From contig QOQW01000015.1 in NCBI GenBank assembly GCA_003327425.1, positions 62,001-126,000 of the forward strand: DNA of 64,000 bases. Direction: 5' to 3'. The notes below the pieces were generated by a model. That model saw nothing but the letters and a program-made list of their open reading frames with translations, searched no databases and was not told where the DNA came from. Each line of letters begins with the position of its first letter. Positions within the stretch are counted from its first letter, which is position 1. Positions 35,697 through 43,760 of the stretch are shown here, piece after piece. A program made the position numbers and the translations under genes. Source of the stretch: Candidatus Ozemibacter sibiricus (GTDB lineage: Bacteria; Muiribacteriota; Ozemobacteria; Ozemobacterales; Ozemobacteraceae).

Positions 35697-36656
35697 TCAG
35701 AGGCGCTCGAGGGCGTCCTCCAGCGCGCCGTCCACGAGGTGTGTGTAGACCTGGGTGGTCGACAGGTCCCGGTGACCGAGGGCCCGCTGGACCACCAGGA
35801 TGTCCCCGGTCCGGCTGTAGAGGTGGGTGGCGAAGGTGTGCCGGAGCGCATGCGGACTGAGCTTCTTGTCGATGCCCGCGGCCTTGAGCCAATACTGGAG
35901 CCGCCTGGCCACCTGCCGCTCGCAGAGCCGCTCCCTGCGGTTGGAGAGGAACAAAGCCCGGCATTCGCCGTCGCCCCGGCGTCGGCGCTCGACCAGGTAA
36001 CTCCGCAGGAGGGAGCGCAGAGTGGACTTTAGAAACTTCACTTGCGGGACGGAGCCCTTGGCGAGCACGCGGAGATGCTTGGCGTCGAGGTCCACGTCCT
36101 CGATGTCAAGGTCGACGAGTTCCTGCAGCCGGATGCCGGTCCCGAGGAAGACCTCGATGATGACGCGGTCCCGGATCGCCAGGGAGGATGCCCTGCCGCG
36201 AAGTTCCTTGAGCAGACGGCGCTTCTCGGCCTCGGTCAGAAACTTGGGCGGAGTCCGGGGAAGCCTGCGAAGGGTCAACGACCCGGCCGGATTCTCCCGG
36301 ACGATCCCGTTCCGCTCGGCCCAAGTGAAAAACGACCGGACGGCCGCCTTGAACCGGTGCATGGACGCCGGCGAGCGGACGCCGCCTCCGGCCGAGGTCG
36401 TCACCTCCGGTGAGGTCAACGCCTCGTCGACCATGGCGTTGGTCACCTCGTCCGGGACGATTCCCGGATGCCTCCGGAGGAGCGCCTTTGACAAGTACGA
36501 CAGGTCGCGCAGGTATGCGCTGATGGTGTTCTCCGAACGCCCTTCGGCTGCGAGCCTTCTGCCGAAGGCTTCCAAGGAGTCGGTGAAACCGGGCCGCGCG
36601 CTGGAAGGCTCAGGACTGCTCAGCAGCCGGAGCCTCGATGGCGTCGTGTTCGTCAT
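35697..36656 (-). CDS. Tyrosine recombinase, XerC/D-like
   Basis: A 319-aa tyrosine recombinase. Catalytic residues are all present: Arg176 (GTGIRLQEL), Lys200 (VLAKGS), His269 and Arg272 (SPHALRHTFATHLY), His295 (ALGHRDLST) and Tyr304 (TQVYTHLVD). The N-terminal SAM-like core-binding domain spans about residues 24-120. The gene lies in the opposite direction inside the late region, between the terminase genes, and overlaps by 47 bases a gene for a free core-binding domain. With a serine recombinase already at the left end, this could resolve multimers, control an inversion or be an older integrase; no target site is recognised. Confidence 0.9.
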   Translation of the reverse strand: MTNTTPSRLRLLSSPEPSSARPGFTDSLEAFGRRLAAEGRSENTISAYLRDLSYLSKALLRRHPGIVPDEVTNAMVDEALTSPEVTTSAGGGVRSPASMHRFKAAVRSFFTWAERNGIVRENPAGSLTLRRLPRTPPKFLTEAEKRRLLKELRGRASSLAIRDRVIIEVFLGTGIRLQELVDLDIEDVDLDAKHLRVLAKGSVPQVKFLKSTLRSLLRSYLVERRRRGDGECRALFLSNRRERLCERQVARRLQYWLKAAGIDKKLSPHALRHTFATHLYSRTGDILVVQRALGHRDLSTTQVYTHLVDGALEDALERL

Positions 36657-37011
36657 CGCGCTCTCCTCCTTTCTTGGCGCTGCGGCCCATGGGCGTGTCC
36701 TTGGGCAGGGGCAGCTTGTCGATGCGGCCGGTATCCTTGGCCCAGATCAGAAACATGCGAAGCACCCGCTTGGTCTTTTCGACCGTGGGTGCGGACCGCT
36801 CCCGCCCGTTGGGAAGCTTGAGCAGCGCATCGGACTTGAAGAATTTTCCCACGTGCGGAATGAGGACGCTGGACAGCTTGCGCTCCGCACCGAAGAAGGC
36901 CTCGATCTGCTCGAAGTCCTTGCCGTAGGTGTAGAGCGTCCGCTCCTTCTTTCCCTGGGTCCGCAGGTGTTCCAGATAGGCCTGTGCGGCCTGATGCAGG
37001 GTCTCGTTCAT
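36610..37011 (-). CDS. Stand-alone recombinase core-binding (SAM-like) domain protein
   Basis: A 133-aa protein consisting of the N-terminal core-binding domain of tyrosine recombinases only (EHLRTQGKKERTLYTYGKDF, TVEKTKRVLRMFLIWAKDTG), with no catalytic residues. It starts after AAAGGAG and its end overlaps the start of the full recombinase gene by 47 bases. The frame is intact, so it looks like a selected partner, not a broken gene; it could compete for, or help fill, recombinase arm or core sites. Confidence 0.7.
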   Translation of the reverse strand: MNETLHQAAQAYLEHLRTQGKKERTLYTYGKDFEQIEAFFGAERKLSSVLIPHVGKFFKSDALLKLPNGRERSAPTVEKTKRVLRMFLIWAKDTGRIDKLPLPKDTPMGRSAKKGGERDDEHDAIEAPAAEQS

Positions 37012-37229
37012 GACTCGTTCTCCTTTCGTTCGTTGAGTTCAGGTTTCCCGGACCGGATGGTCCCGGCGTCGAAAACGCGCATTCGGCACCTCCTTTCAAA
37101 CGGCTCAAGTCCTTGTAATTCAAGGCTCTACGCACATTCACATACAGGCTTCGTGTGCGCCGGAAGTCAAGGCGTTCCATGCACATTCCAGAGAAAAAAT
37201 CAGGCCCCGGGCGGGCCGGGAGGGGAATC

Positions 37230-37520
37230 ATGAGAAGACAGGTCGAAACGATCCTGAAGGCGCTGTTGGCAGCGAGTCTGGCGTCATCCCTGTTGGGTTG
37301 CGCCGCTGCCAGGCCGCCTCAGCGGATTCAGGATGCCATTCACACGGCGAACCGCTACATGCCGGAGTACGTGGCCGAGGCCAACAAGGCCCTGGCCGAC
37401 GCGGAGCACCCGGACCGGGAGCGCCTGGCCGGCATCGGTGACCGGTTGGCCGAGGTATTGGACGCCCTGGACCGTTGGGCATCGGGGCAGGAAAAAACAC
37501 CGGAGGAGGACAAGCAATGA
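37230..37520 (+). CDS. Small lipoprotein
   Basis: A 96-aa protein with an N-terminal hydrophobic segment and lipobox LLGC (residues about 19-22). The mature part is helical (AIHTANRYMPEYVAEANKAL). The ATG follows AGGGGA. It is coupled by ATGA to the next small gene and then to the large terminase. Phage lipoproteins of this size may be spanin outer subunits or superinfection-exclusion factors; neither can be shown here. Confidence 0.65.
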   Translation: MRRQVETILKALLAASLASSLLGCAAARPPQRIQDAIHTANRYMPEYVAEANKALADAEHPDRERLAGIGDRLAEVLDALDRWASGQEKTPEEDKQ

Positions 37521-37795
37521 AGGAAATCCTGGAACGGAACAGCGAGGCCGTCCGCGAGGCTGGACGGCAACTGGTCAAGATCGGCGCGGAGCTGGCTGCC
37601 GGGAAGATCGACGATGCCCTGGCCCGGCTCGATACCGCACGGCAGGCTTACCCCGAGTGGGAGAAGCTCGATCAAGCCGCGGCTGATATCGAAGGGGTGA
37701 TCCGCGACCGCGAAGGGATGCTCGCCGTCCAGCACATTCTGGCCGAAATCGTCGGCACGGTCCTCGGGTCGGTCTTGAGGTCGAGGCTGCCCTGA
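37517..37795 (+). CDS. Small helical phage protein
   Basis: A 92-aa protein, mostly helical, with a heptad-like N-terminal part (LERNSEAVREAGRQLVKIGA) and a hydrophobic C-terminal stretch (VQHILAEIVGTVLGSVL) that could be amphipathic or membrane associated. Coupled to both neighbours (ATGA upstream, TGATG downstream). With the preceding lipoprotein it might form a lysis or exclusion pair; the evidence is only position and topology. Confidence 0.55.
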   Translation: MKEILERNSEAVREAGRQLVKIGAELAAGKIDDALARLDTARQAYPEWEKLDQAAADIEGVIRDREGMLAVQHILAEIVGTVLGSVLRSRLP

Positions 37796-39321
37796 TGGCC
37801 CGGATATCCGCCAAGGAGCGCAAACTGGCGGAGACCCTGGCGGACCCGGTCCTCTGGGGACAGGGATACCTGCGCAACCGCGACGGGGGACAACGGGTCT
37901 ACTGGCCGCACCAGGCGGAAGACCTGCTCTGCCCGGACAAGAATATCATCCACCTCGACGGGCGCGATGTGGGCAAGAGCGTCTGCATCACCACCGATGC
38001 CCTGCATTTCGCCTTCACCAACCGCGGCTGCCAGGGACTCGTCGCCGCGCCCCACCAAGGGCATCTCGACACGCTGATCGAGGAGATTGAATTCCAGCTC
38101 GACGCCAACCCGGACCTCATGGTCAGTGTGGCTCTCACCAAATACGGCAAGCCCAAGATTCACCGCAAACCCTACTTCCGGCTCGAATTCACCAACGGCG
38201 CGATCCTCTACTTCCGTCCCGCCGGGGCTTACGGCGATGCTTTCCGCTCGCTGCACGTGGACCGGGTCTGGGTTGACGAAGGGGCTTGGCTCACCGAGCG
38301 GGCCTGGAAAGCCCTTCGCCAGTGCCTGAAGTCGGGCGGCAGACTGCGCATCTATTCGACGCCCAACGGGCTGCGTGACACGACCTATTACCGCTTGACC
38401 GGCTCAACCCAGTTCCGGGTGTTCCGCTGGCCTTCCTGGCTGAACCCGGCGTGGACCCAGGAGCGCGAGGCCGAGTTGCTGGAGTTCTACGGCGGGCGGG
38501 ACAGCGCGGGCTGGCAGCACGAGGTGGCCGGCGAACACGGCAAGCCTTCCTACGGCGCGTTCAACATCGAGCACCTCAATCTCTGCCGACAGGATGTGGT
38601 CGAGTACCAGAAGGTCGTCGTCACCGGCGAGGAACTGCGCGGCTGCGCCACCGAGGAGGAATCCCACGACCGCCTGGAGATGCTGCTCAATCTCATGCCG
38701 CGGACCGGCGTCTTCTGGATCGGCGGAGACCTGGGGTACACCAACGACCCGACGGAGATCGTCGTGTTCCAGGAGATCGAACTGCCCGAGCGCAGGATCG
38801 TCAAGCTGGTTCTGCGAGTCCGCATGGAGCACGTTGCCTATCCTCACATCGCCCAGACCATCGCGCTTCTGGACAGGTATTACACAGCCGCAGGCATCGG
38901 CGTGGACAACGGCGGCAACGGAATGGCCGTCGTTCAGGAACTGCTGACCCTGGACAAGTACAAAGACCTGGCTCTTCAGGGGCGGCTGCGCGGTTATGAC
39001 TTCGGGGGCATGACCACCTTGGCCGTGCGCGACGGCCACCAGGTCAGGAAGCGGACCAAGGAATTCATGACCAGCCTTATCGCCGGGGCGCTCCAGCGAC
39101 GTCAGCTTGTGTTCCCCATCGACGACCTGGAGATCGAGGATCAGTTCACCACCCACACCTACACGCTGCACGACGGGCGCATCGTTTATTCCAAGGGCAA
39201 TGACCACGTCATCGACGCCGTGCGCTGCGCCATGCTGGCCCGGGAGCAGTCCACCCTCAACCAAGTGGGCGAGGAGACGGTTTCCTTGGTGCCGCTGACG
39301 ACCGACCCGGTCTTTATCTGA
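37795..39321 (+). CDS. Terminase large subunit
   Basis: A 508-aa packaging motor. Walker A is GRDVGKS at about residue 55-61, Walker B RVWVDEGAW at about 156, and the C-terminal RNase-H-like nuclease has GGDLGYTNDPTE near 309 and GNDHVIDAVRCAM near 468. The length and domain order are standard. The gene start overlaps the stop of the preceding gene (TGATG). It cuts and translocates DNA into the prohead through the portal. Confidence 0.92.
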   Translation: MARISAKERKLAETLADPVLWGQGYLRNRDGGQRVYWPHQAEDLLCPDKNIIHLDGRDVGKSVCITTDALHFAFTNRGCQGLVAAPHQGHLDTLIEEIEFQLDANPDLMVSVALTKYGKPKIHRKPYFRLEFTNGAILYFRPAGAYGDAFRSLHVDRVWVDEGAWLTERAWKALRQCLKSGGRLRIYSTPNGLRDTTYYRLTGSTQFRVFRWPSWLNPAWTQEREAELLEFYGGRDSAGWQHEVAGEHGKPSYGAFNIEHLNLCRQDVVEYQKVVVTGEELRGCATEEESHDRLEMLLNLMPRTGVFWIGGDLGYTNDPTEIVVFQEIELPERRIVKLVLRVRMEHVAYPHIAQTIALLDRYYTAAGIGVDNGGNGMAVVQELLTLDKYKDLALQGRLRGYDFGGMTTLAVRDGHQVRKRTKEFMTSLIAGALQRRQLVFPIDDLEIEDQFTTHTYTLHDGRIVYSKGNDHVIDAVRCAMLAREQSTLNQVGEETVSLVPLTTDPVFI

Positions 39322-39383
39322 AGTACATGGACGAAGCCCCCACAGTTCTTCGTGGAGGTATTCGACTTGACAATAATGTACAG

Positions 39384-39408
39384 AACCCAGGTTTTCCTCT
39401 GGGTTTTC
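39384..39408 (+). terminator. Rho-independent terminator after terminase
   Basis: AACCCAG (39384-39390) pairs with CTGGGTT (39399-39405), followed by TTCC. It isolates the terminase operon from promoter site 5. Confidence 0.65.
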
Positions 39409-39463
39409 CGTGTCAAGGTCAAGTGTAGCCGACTTCCGCTGCCACTACCGAACAACCCGCCCA

Positions 39464-39494
39464 CCGACGTTCCTTCCCCGCCTCCGGTAGATAA
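39464..39494 (+). promoter_or_regulatory. Phage bipartite promoter site 5 (variant -10)
   Basis: CCGACG (39464-39469), 18 bases ending CTCCGG, then TAGATAA (39488-39494), which departs from TAGGTAT at two positions. It lies between the terminase terminator and the portal gene. Confidence 0.62.
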
Positions 39495-39568
39495 CCCCAG
39501 GGGCGGGCTTTCCCCGCCACACGGCGCGAATGTCGCGCCCACAAGGGCAAGAAACCGAGAGGACCCCG

Positions 39569-41176
39569 GTGGAAACACGAAGCTACCCGACACCCGACAG
39601 CCCGGCGTCCGGATCGGGCGCTGAGCCGACGCCGCTTTCAGCGGACGGTCTGGTGCTCGTTCCTCTGGCAGCCGCCGCGGCCTTGGACCCGTCCGTGTTC
39701 AGCAAGGTCAACGCCTCCGAAGCGATCCCGGCCTCCTGGGAGGACCGAGCGCGCAAGGCCTGGGAGTACTACCTCGAAGAACCGTTGGTGAAGAACTGCG
39801 TCAATTCCTGGCGCACCTTCGCCGTGGGCGAGGAGATCAAGATCGCGAGCGATGACGAGAAGGTGAAGTGGGATGCCGTCGACCTCGCCGACCGCCTGGG
39901 CGTCTCCGAGTTCGTCAAGGACATGATTCTCCAGCTTCTGGTCAAAGGCGACGCCGTCGGATTCAAACGCTACACCAAGGACGGCAAGGACCTGGAGGAA
40001 CTGGTCTGCGTCAACCCGGTTTCGGTCAAGGTCAAATACGCCCAAGGGCGGCTCGTCGAAGCCCGGCAGACGCCGGAAGACAATCCCGCCGCGGACGAGG
40101 GACTGGACCTTCCCGTGGAGCAGGTGCTCCACCTCAAGTGGGACGCGCCGGCCTTCTCGCCACGGGGCAACTCGCTCGTCCTTCCCGCGTTCCAGTCCAT
40201 CGAACTTCTCCGCGATTACCGCCGGGCCGAACAGGCCATCGCCAAGCGCTGGGCCACGCCATTCAGGCTTCTCAAAGTCGGCGGCGCGTTCGGCCAGAAG
40301 ATGGTCATGCCGGACCAGAAGATGCTCGAACAGGTTCGGGACATGGTCAACAAGATGGACCTCAAGAGCGGCTTGGTCGTACCCTTCTACGTCACGGTCG
40401 AGACCCACGGCACCGAGGGGCAGGTCCTCAACGTCGAGGAAAAGGTCAAGGAAGTGAAGGAGGACATCGTCGTGGCGCTCGGCCTCTCGCGGTCGCTGGT
40501 GACCGGGGACGGCCCGAACTTCGCCACGGCATCGGTGAGTCTCCAGAAGATGCTGGTGATGATCCGGGAGATCAAGCAGGCCGCCCGGATCATCCTGAAC
40601 TGGATATTCAACGACTGGCTGGAGCTCAAAGGCTGGGAAGACAAGACGCTCCAGTTCCTCTTCAACGACCTCGATCCCTCGGACGCGGTCGATTTCAAGC
40701 GCCTGCTCATCGAGCTCTACGACCGCAAGCTCATCAGCCGTTCGAGCCTGCAACTGAAGATGGACCTCGACCCTGACATCGAGGCTGCCAACCGGGAGAC
40801 CGAGAAGCGCTCGGTGGACATGCTCGACGAAAAGCAGATCAAGCCCATCGTCGATATGGTGACCGCCGGAATCATGGGCGTCGAGACGGCTCAGGAGATG
40901 CTCGGCCTCGATCCGGCGAAGAACCCGACGGGAAGTCGCGCCGAGGCATCGTGGGCCGGGCCGTTCGCCCGCGCAAGCATCGCCGCCGCCGTGTGCGACG
41001 ATTGCGCGCATTTCGACGGTGATCTCAACCACTGCCGGGTCCAACGAAACGAAACCACCTTCGACACCCCGGTCTGCCGCTTCTTCGACCCGAAGACCGC
41101 CGCGATGGAACACGGCCCTGACCGGAAGGAAGAACCGACGTCTCGGCAGGCGTCGTGTCGGGAGTGTGGGGGATGA
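39569..41176 (+). CDS. Portal protein
   Basis: A 535-aa portal of the SPP1/lambda-like class: an N-terminal region with SWEDRARKAWEYYLEEPLVK, core with LQLLVKGDAVGFKRYTKDGK and VEQVLHLKWDAP, the clip/stem segment with LNVEEKVKEVKEDIVVALGL and the C-terminal FATASVSLQKMLVMIREIK. I prefer GTG 39569, six bases after AGAGGA, over an ATG at 39530 that lacks a ribosome binding site. The end carries four Cys (CDDCAHFDG, NHCRVQ, VCRFFDP), a possible metal-binding tail. It overlaps the MuF gene (ATGA). Forms the dodecameric DNA gate of the capsid. Confidence 0.85.
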   Translation: METRSYPTPDSPASGSGAEPTPLSADGLVLVPLAAAAALDPSVFSKVNASEAIPASWEDRARKAWEYYLEEPLVKNCVNSWRTFAVGEEIKIASDDEKVKWDAVDLADRLGVSEFVKDMILQLLVKGDAVGFKRYTKDGKDLEELVCVNPVSVKVKYAQGRLVEARQTPEDNPAADEGLDLPVEQVLHLKWDAPAFSPRGNSLVLPAFQSIELLRDYRRAEQAIAKRWATPFRLLKVGGAFGQKMVMPDQKMLEQVRDMVNKMDLKSGLVVPFYVTVETHGTEGQVLNVEEKVKEVKEDIVVALGLSRSLVTGDGPNFATASVSLQKMLVMIREIKQAARIILNWIFNDWLELKGWEDKTLQFLFNDLDPSDAVDFKRLLIELYDRKLISRSSLQLKMDLDPDIEAANRETEKRSVDMLDEKQIKPIVDMVTAGIMGVETAQEMLGLDPAKNPTGSRAEASWAGPFARASIAAAVCDDCAHFDGDLNHCRVQRNETTFDTPVCRFFDPKTAAMEHGPDRKEEPTSRQASCRECGG

Positions 41177-42711
41177 TCGGTGCGCTCGCGGCCGAACGAC
41201 CCCTCTCCCAAGCCGAGGCCATCCGCCTGGCCACGGAGAAGAGCGTCCGCGCCCGCAATCTCTACACGGAGCAAACGGTCGCCGAGCTGACCGCGATGCT
41301 CGCCGCCGCCGAAGAGGAGGTGCGCCGCGCCATCCTGCGCTACAAGAGCCTCGGCTCTCTCCCGGATAACAAGCTCGCCGCCCTCGAAGGCCTCAAGAAA
41401 CTGCAAGCCGACATCCAGGAGACCACGAGCCGGCTGCACCGGGAGCAGACGCTGCTTTTCCGGAAGACGGCCAAGACATCCTTCCGCCAGGGCGTCTACC
41501 GCGGCATCGACGAATTCGCCGCGGCCCAGCTTCCCTTCTACCGCGACTTGACCCCGGAGGGTATCGACAAGCTCGCCGCCCGAGTGTTCACCCTGGTGGA
41601 CACCGATGCCCTCGATTTCATGACCAACTACAACCTGGTCCTGGCCGGCGACGTCAACCGCGAGCTGGCCGACGGCATCAAGCGGGTCGTGATGGGCGGC
41701 GTCGTCACCGGCAAGGGCGTGGAGGACATCGTCCGCGACCTCGGGCGCGTGGTGAAAGACCCGGAGTCCTTCCGCTACGCCGGTTCCAAGGTGTTCACCA
41801 AGGCGCAGTATCGCATGGAGGTGATCGCCCGCACGGAGGTCCTGCGCGCCCATAACCAGGGGCGACTCAAGTTCCACGACCATGTCGGAGTCCGGAAACT
41901 CGAATGGATGACCATGGAGGACGAGCGGGTTTGCCCGGTCTGCGGGCCGTTGGACGGCAAGGTGTTCGACATGAACCGCTTTCCCCGGCAACCGGCCCAT
42001 CCCAACTGCCGCTGCACAAGCGTGGTGGCTTGGCTCCTGGTGATCTGCGGAGGAGAGCTGGGGGCGAAAGCCGCGGCTGAACCCGCCGCGTGCATCATCC
42101 CGCCCCAGGCCATCGAAGAGCAGGCGAAGGCCAAGACGGCGGAAGACGCGAAGCTCAAGGCAGCCTTCGAAGGCGGACAAATCGCCGACCTGAACACTCT
42201 AAGCGCGAAGCAACTCCAGACCCTGGCCAAGCAGAACGGCGTCTCCATCGCCCGGACCAAAGCCGACTTCATCCATCTGCTCGACGCAGCGGAGCCGGGC
42301 GTGGACCACTCCAGCCTCGCCGGAGCCGCCCTCGACGCCAAGCTCAAACAACACAAGATCGGCCTGCTCCGCACCAAGGACGACCTGATCCAACTCCTGG
42401 CGCAGAAACAGGCGTCCCTCAAGCAGGCGCAGCAACTGGCGGACCAGCTCAAGAAGATTCCGCCGAGCGGCGGGCTGCATGACCTCACCGTGGTCGAGTT
42501 GCAGGAGATGGCCAAAGCCAAGGGCGTTTCCCTCAACATGACCAAGCAGGACGTGATCGACCTGCTCGACGAGTTGGAACCCGGCGTCGATCACAAGGCG
42601 CTCCAAGGCGCGACCCTGATCGACGCCAAGAAGAAGCACCACATCGGCCCGCTCAAGAACAAGCAGCAGCTTGTCAAGGCGCTGGAAAAGGCGGCCGGTG
42701 AGGGAACGTAG
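41173..42711 (+). CDS. MuF-type head morphogenesis protein with tandem SAP-like repeats
   Basis: A 512-aa minor capsid protein coupled to the portal gene. The MuF signature lies at about residues 215-285: IARTEVLRAHNQGRLKFHDH, ERVCPVCGPLDGKVFD, QPAHPNCRCTSVVAW, with the Cys/His zinc site. Beyond it, about 200 residues are unusual: two related repeats, one with LSAKQLQTLAKQNGVSIART and LLDAAEPGVDHSSLAGAALD (42190-42414), the other with LTVVELQEMAKAKGVSLNMT and LLDELEPGVDHKALQGATLI (42478-42700). They resemble SAP/HeH DNA-binding motifs. MuF proteins are sometimes ejected or fused to effector domains; here the tail may bind packaged DNA. Confidence 0.82.
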   Translation: MIGALAAERPLSQAEAIRLATEKSVRARNLYTEQTVAELTAMLAAAEEEVRRAILRYKSLGSLPDNKLAALEGLKKLQADIQETTSRLHREQTLLFRKTAKTSFRQGVYRGIDEFAAAQLPFYRDLTPEGIDKLAARVFTLVDTDALDFMTNYNLVLAGDVNRELADGIKRVVMGGVVTGKGVEDIVRDLGRVVKDPESFRYAGSKVFTKAQYRMEVIARTEVLRAHNQGRLKFHDHVGVRKLEWMTMEDERVCPVCGPLDGKVFDMNRFPRQPAHPNCRCTSVVAWLLVICGGELGAKAAAEPAACIIPPQAIEEQAKAKTAEDAKLKAAFEGGQIADLNTLSAKQLQTLAKQNGVSIARTKADFIHLLDAAEPGVDHSSLAGAALDAKLKQHKIGLLRTKDDLIQLLAQKQASLKQAQQLADQLKKIPPSGGLHDLTVVELQEMAKAKGVSLNMTKQDVIDLLDELEPGVDHKALQGATLIDAKKKHHIGPLKNKQQLVKALEKAAGEGT

Positions 42712-42803
42712 AAAAATTGGACTCTCCGGCAAATTCGGGCCCAACTATGACGCTTGCCCAAATCGGCATTGAATTATGAATGATATAGAAAGGTGGTAGT
42801 TTT

Positions 42804-43760
42804 TCAGTCTTTGTAAGGGCCGAGGAACCTCTCCCCGTTAAAATGAATTAGATGGGAAGGTGCGTCAGCCACCCAGACTTCCGTTTCCCATGCGATTTCT
42901 CCAAGATACCGGCCCATGATGGAACGGTTCGGAAAGGCAGTAACATAGACAAGACCGGCTTGGGAATTGGCAAAAAGCAATGATAGCTCTGCATGTCTTT
43001 TGCCGTCAACAGGACCGTGGCTGGTAACGGATTCAACAAGAAATAACCACTTTCTTTTCGGACAGAATAGAACAACATCGGGCATTTTCCCGTGAGAATC
43101 GACACTGACGCCGAGATCGGAAAGCAGCGGCGCATCGAAATATCCCCATTTGTCACCGGTATCACCAGCATAGATCAAAACGCCACCAGGAACGAATCGA
43201 GGTCCGAATTCCTCAATGATGTCTCGTATCAGTTCGCTGTGCTCACCGGGACTCAGGGTGATCTCCTTGCCATTGGCGATTTTCACAGGAACCCGATTCT
43301 GCTCCCGTTCCATTGCATATCGCGCCGCGAGGGTGTCTCGGTCAGCAAGATAGGAAGTCAGGTTATCATGCCACGCCGAAGTGCCAAAAGAACGAAGCAA
43401 TTCCAGAACGGTATCTTCAATCTGGTAAACAGCCTTTGGGCTGTTTACAGGTCGGTCGGGTTTGTCCGGATTATAAAGGGCGATTCCTGCCTCCACGAAC
43501 TGATGCATGGTTTGCCGCCTGACGGTTTCCCGCGTATTTGGGGCGTAGTCCTTTTGATAGTGCTCACGCGCCCAATCCATGATGGGAGTTATTCCGATCA
43601 GCGGTTTTTCAGCATCATTCCACTTCTTTTCGGGCGTGAGGTTCAGCAAGGCAAGAAGGCAGAGCGCTGAACGCTCGTTTTGCTGCGCTTTTGGCATTCC
43701 AAGGGCTGCGAGGATATTGATCGCGTCACTGATGTGTTTATGGTTATTCGCCTTGCTCAT
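42804..43760 (-). CDS. Type II restriction endonuclease, BsuBI/PstI family
   Basis: A 318-aa restriction enzyme. The signature of the BsuBI/PstI family is clear near the C-terminus: PGGVLIYAGDTGDKWGYFDA, KMPDVVLFCPKRKWLFLVES, VTSHGPVDGKRHAEL. The N-terminal 170 residues form the family's helical DNA-recognition part (LLALLNLTPEKKWNDAEKPL). I start at the ATG 43760, which overlaps the stop codon of the methyltransferase (ATGA). Family members cut CTGCAG; whether this one does is inference. The gene is low in GC compared with the flanking phage genes and lies on the opposite strand, marking it as acquired cargo. Confidence 0.9.
   Translation of the reverse strand: MSKANNHKHISDAINILAALGMPKAQQNERSALCLLALLNLTPEKKWNDAEKPLIGITPIMDWAREHYQKDYAPNTRETVRRQTMHQFVEAGIALYNPDKPDRPVNSPKAVYQIEDTVLELLRSFGTSAWHDNLTSYLADRDTLAARYAMEREQNRVPVKIANGKEITLSPGEHSELIRDIIEEFGPRFVPGGVLIYAGDTGDKWGYFDAPLLSDLGVSVDSHGKMPDVVLFCPKRKWLFLVESVTSHGPVDGKRHAELSLLFANSQAGLVYVTAFPNRSIMGRYLGEIAWETEVWVADAPSHLIHFNGERFLGPYKD

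Noticed and set aside
36022-37233. Plus-strand frame opposite the recombinase pair
   Set aside because: The minus strand carries all catalytic residues of a tyrosine recombinase and good ribosome binding sites.
39367-39372. Host promoter from TTGACA at 39367
   Set aside because: No -10 hexamer at a suitable distance; the downstream bases form a terminator hairpin.
39530-39568. Longer portal N-terminus from ATG 39530
   Set aside because: No ribosome binding site, whereas GTG 39569 has AGAGGA six bases upstream.
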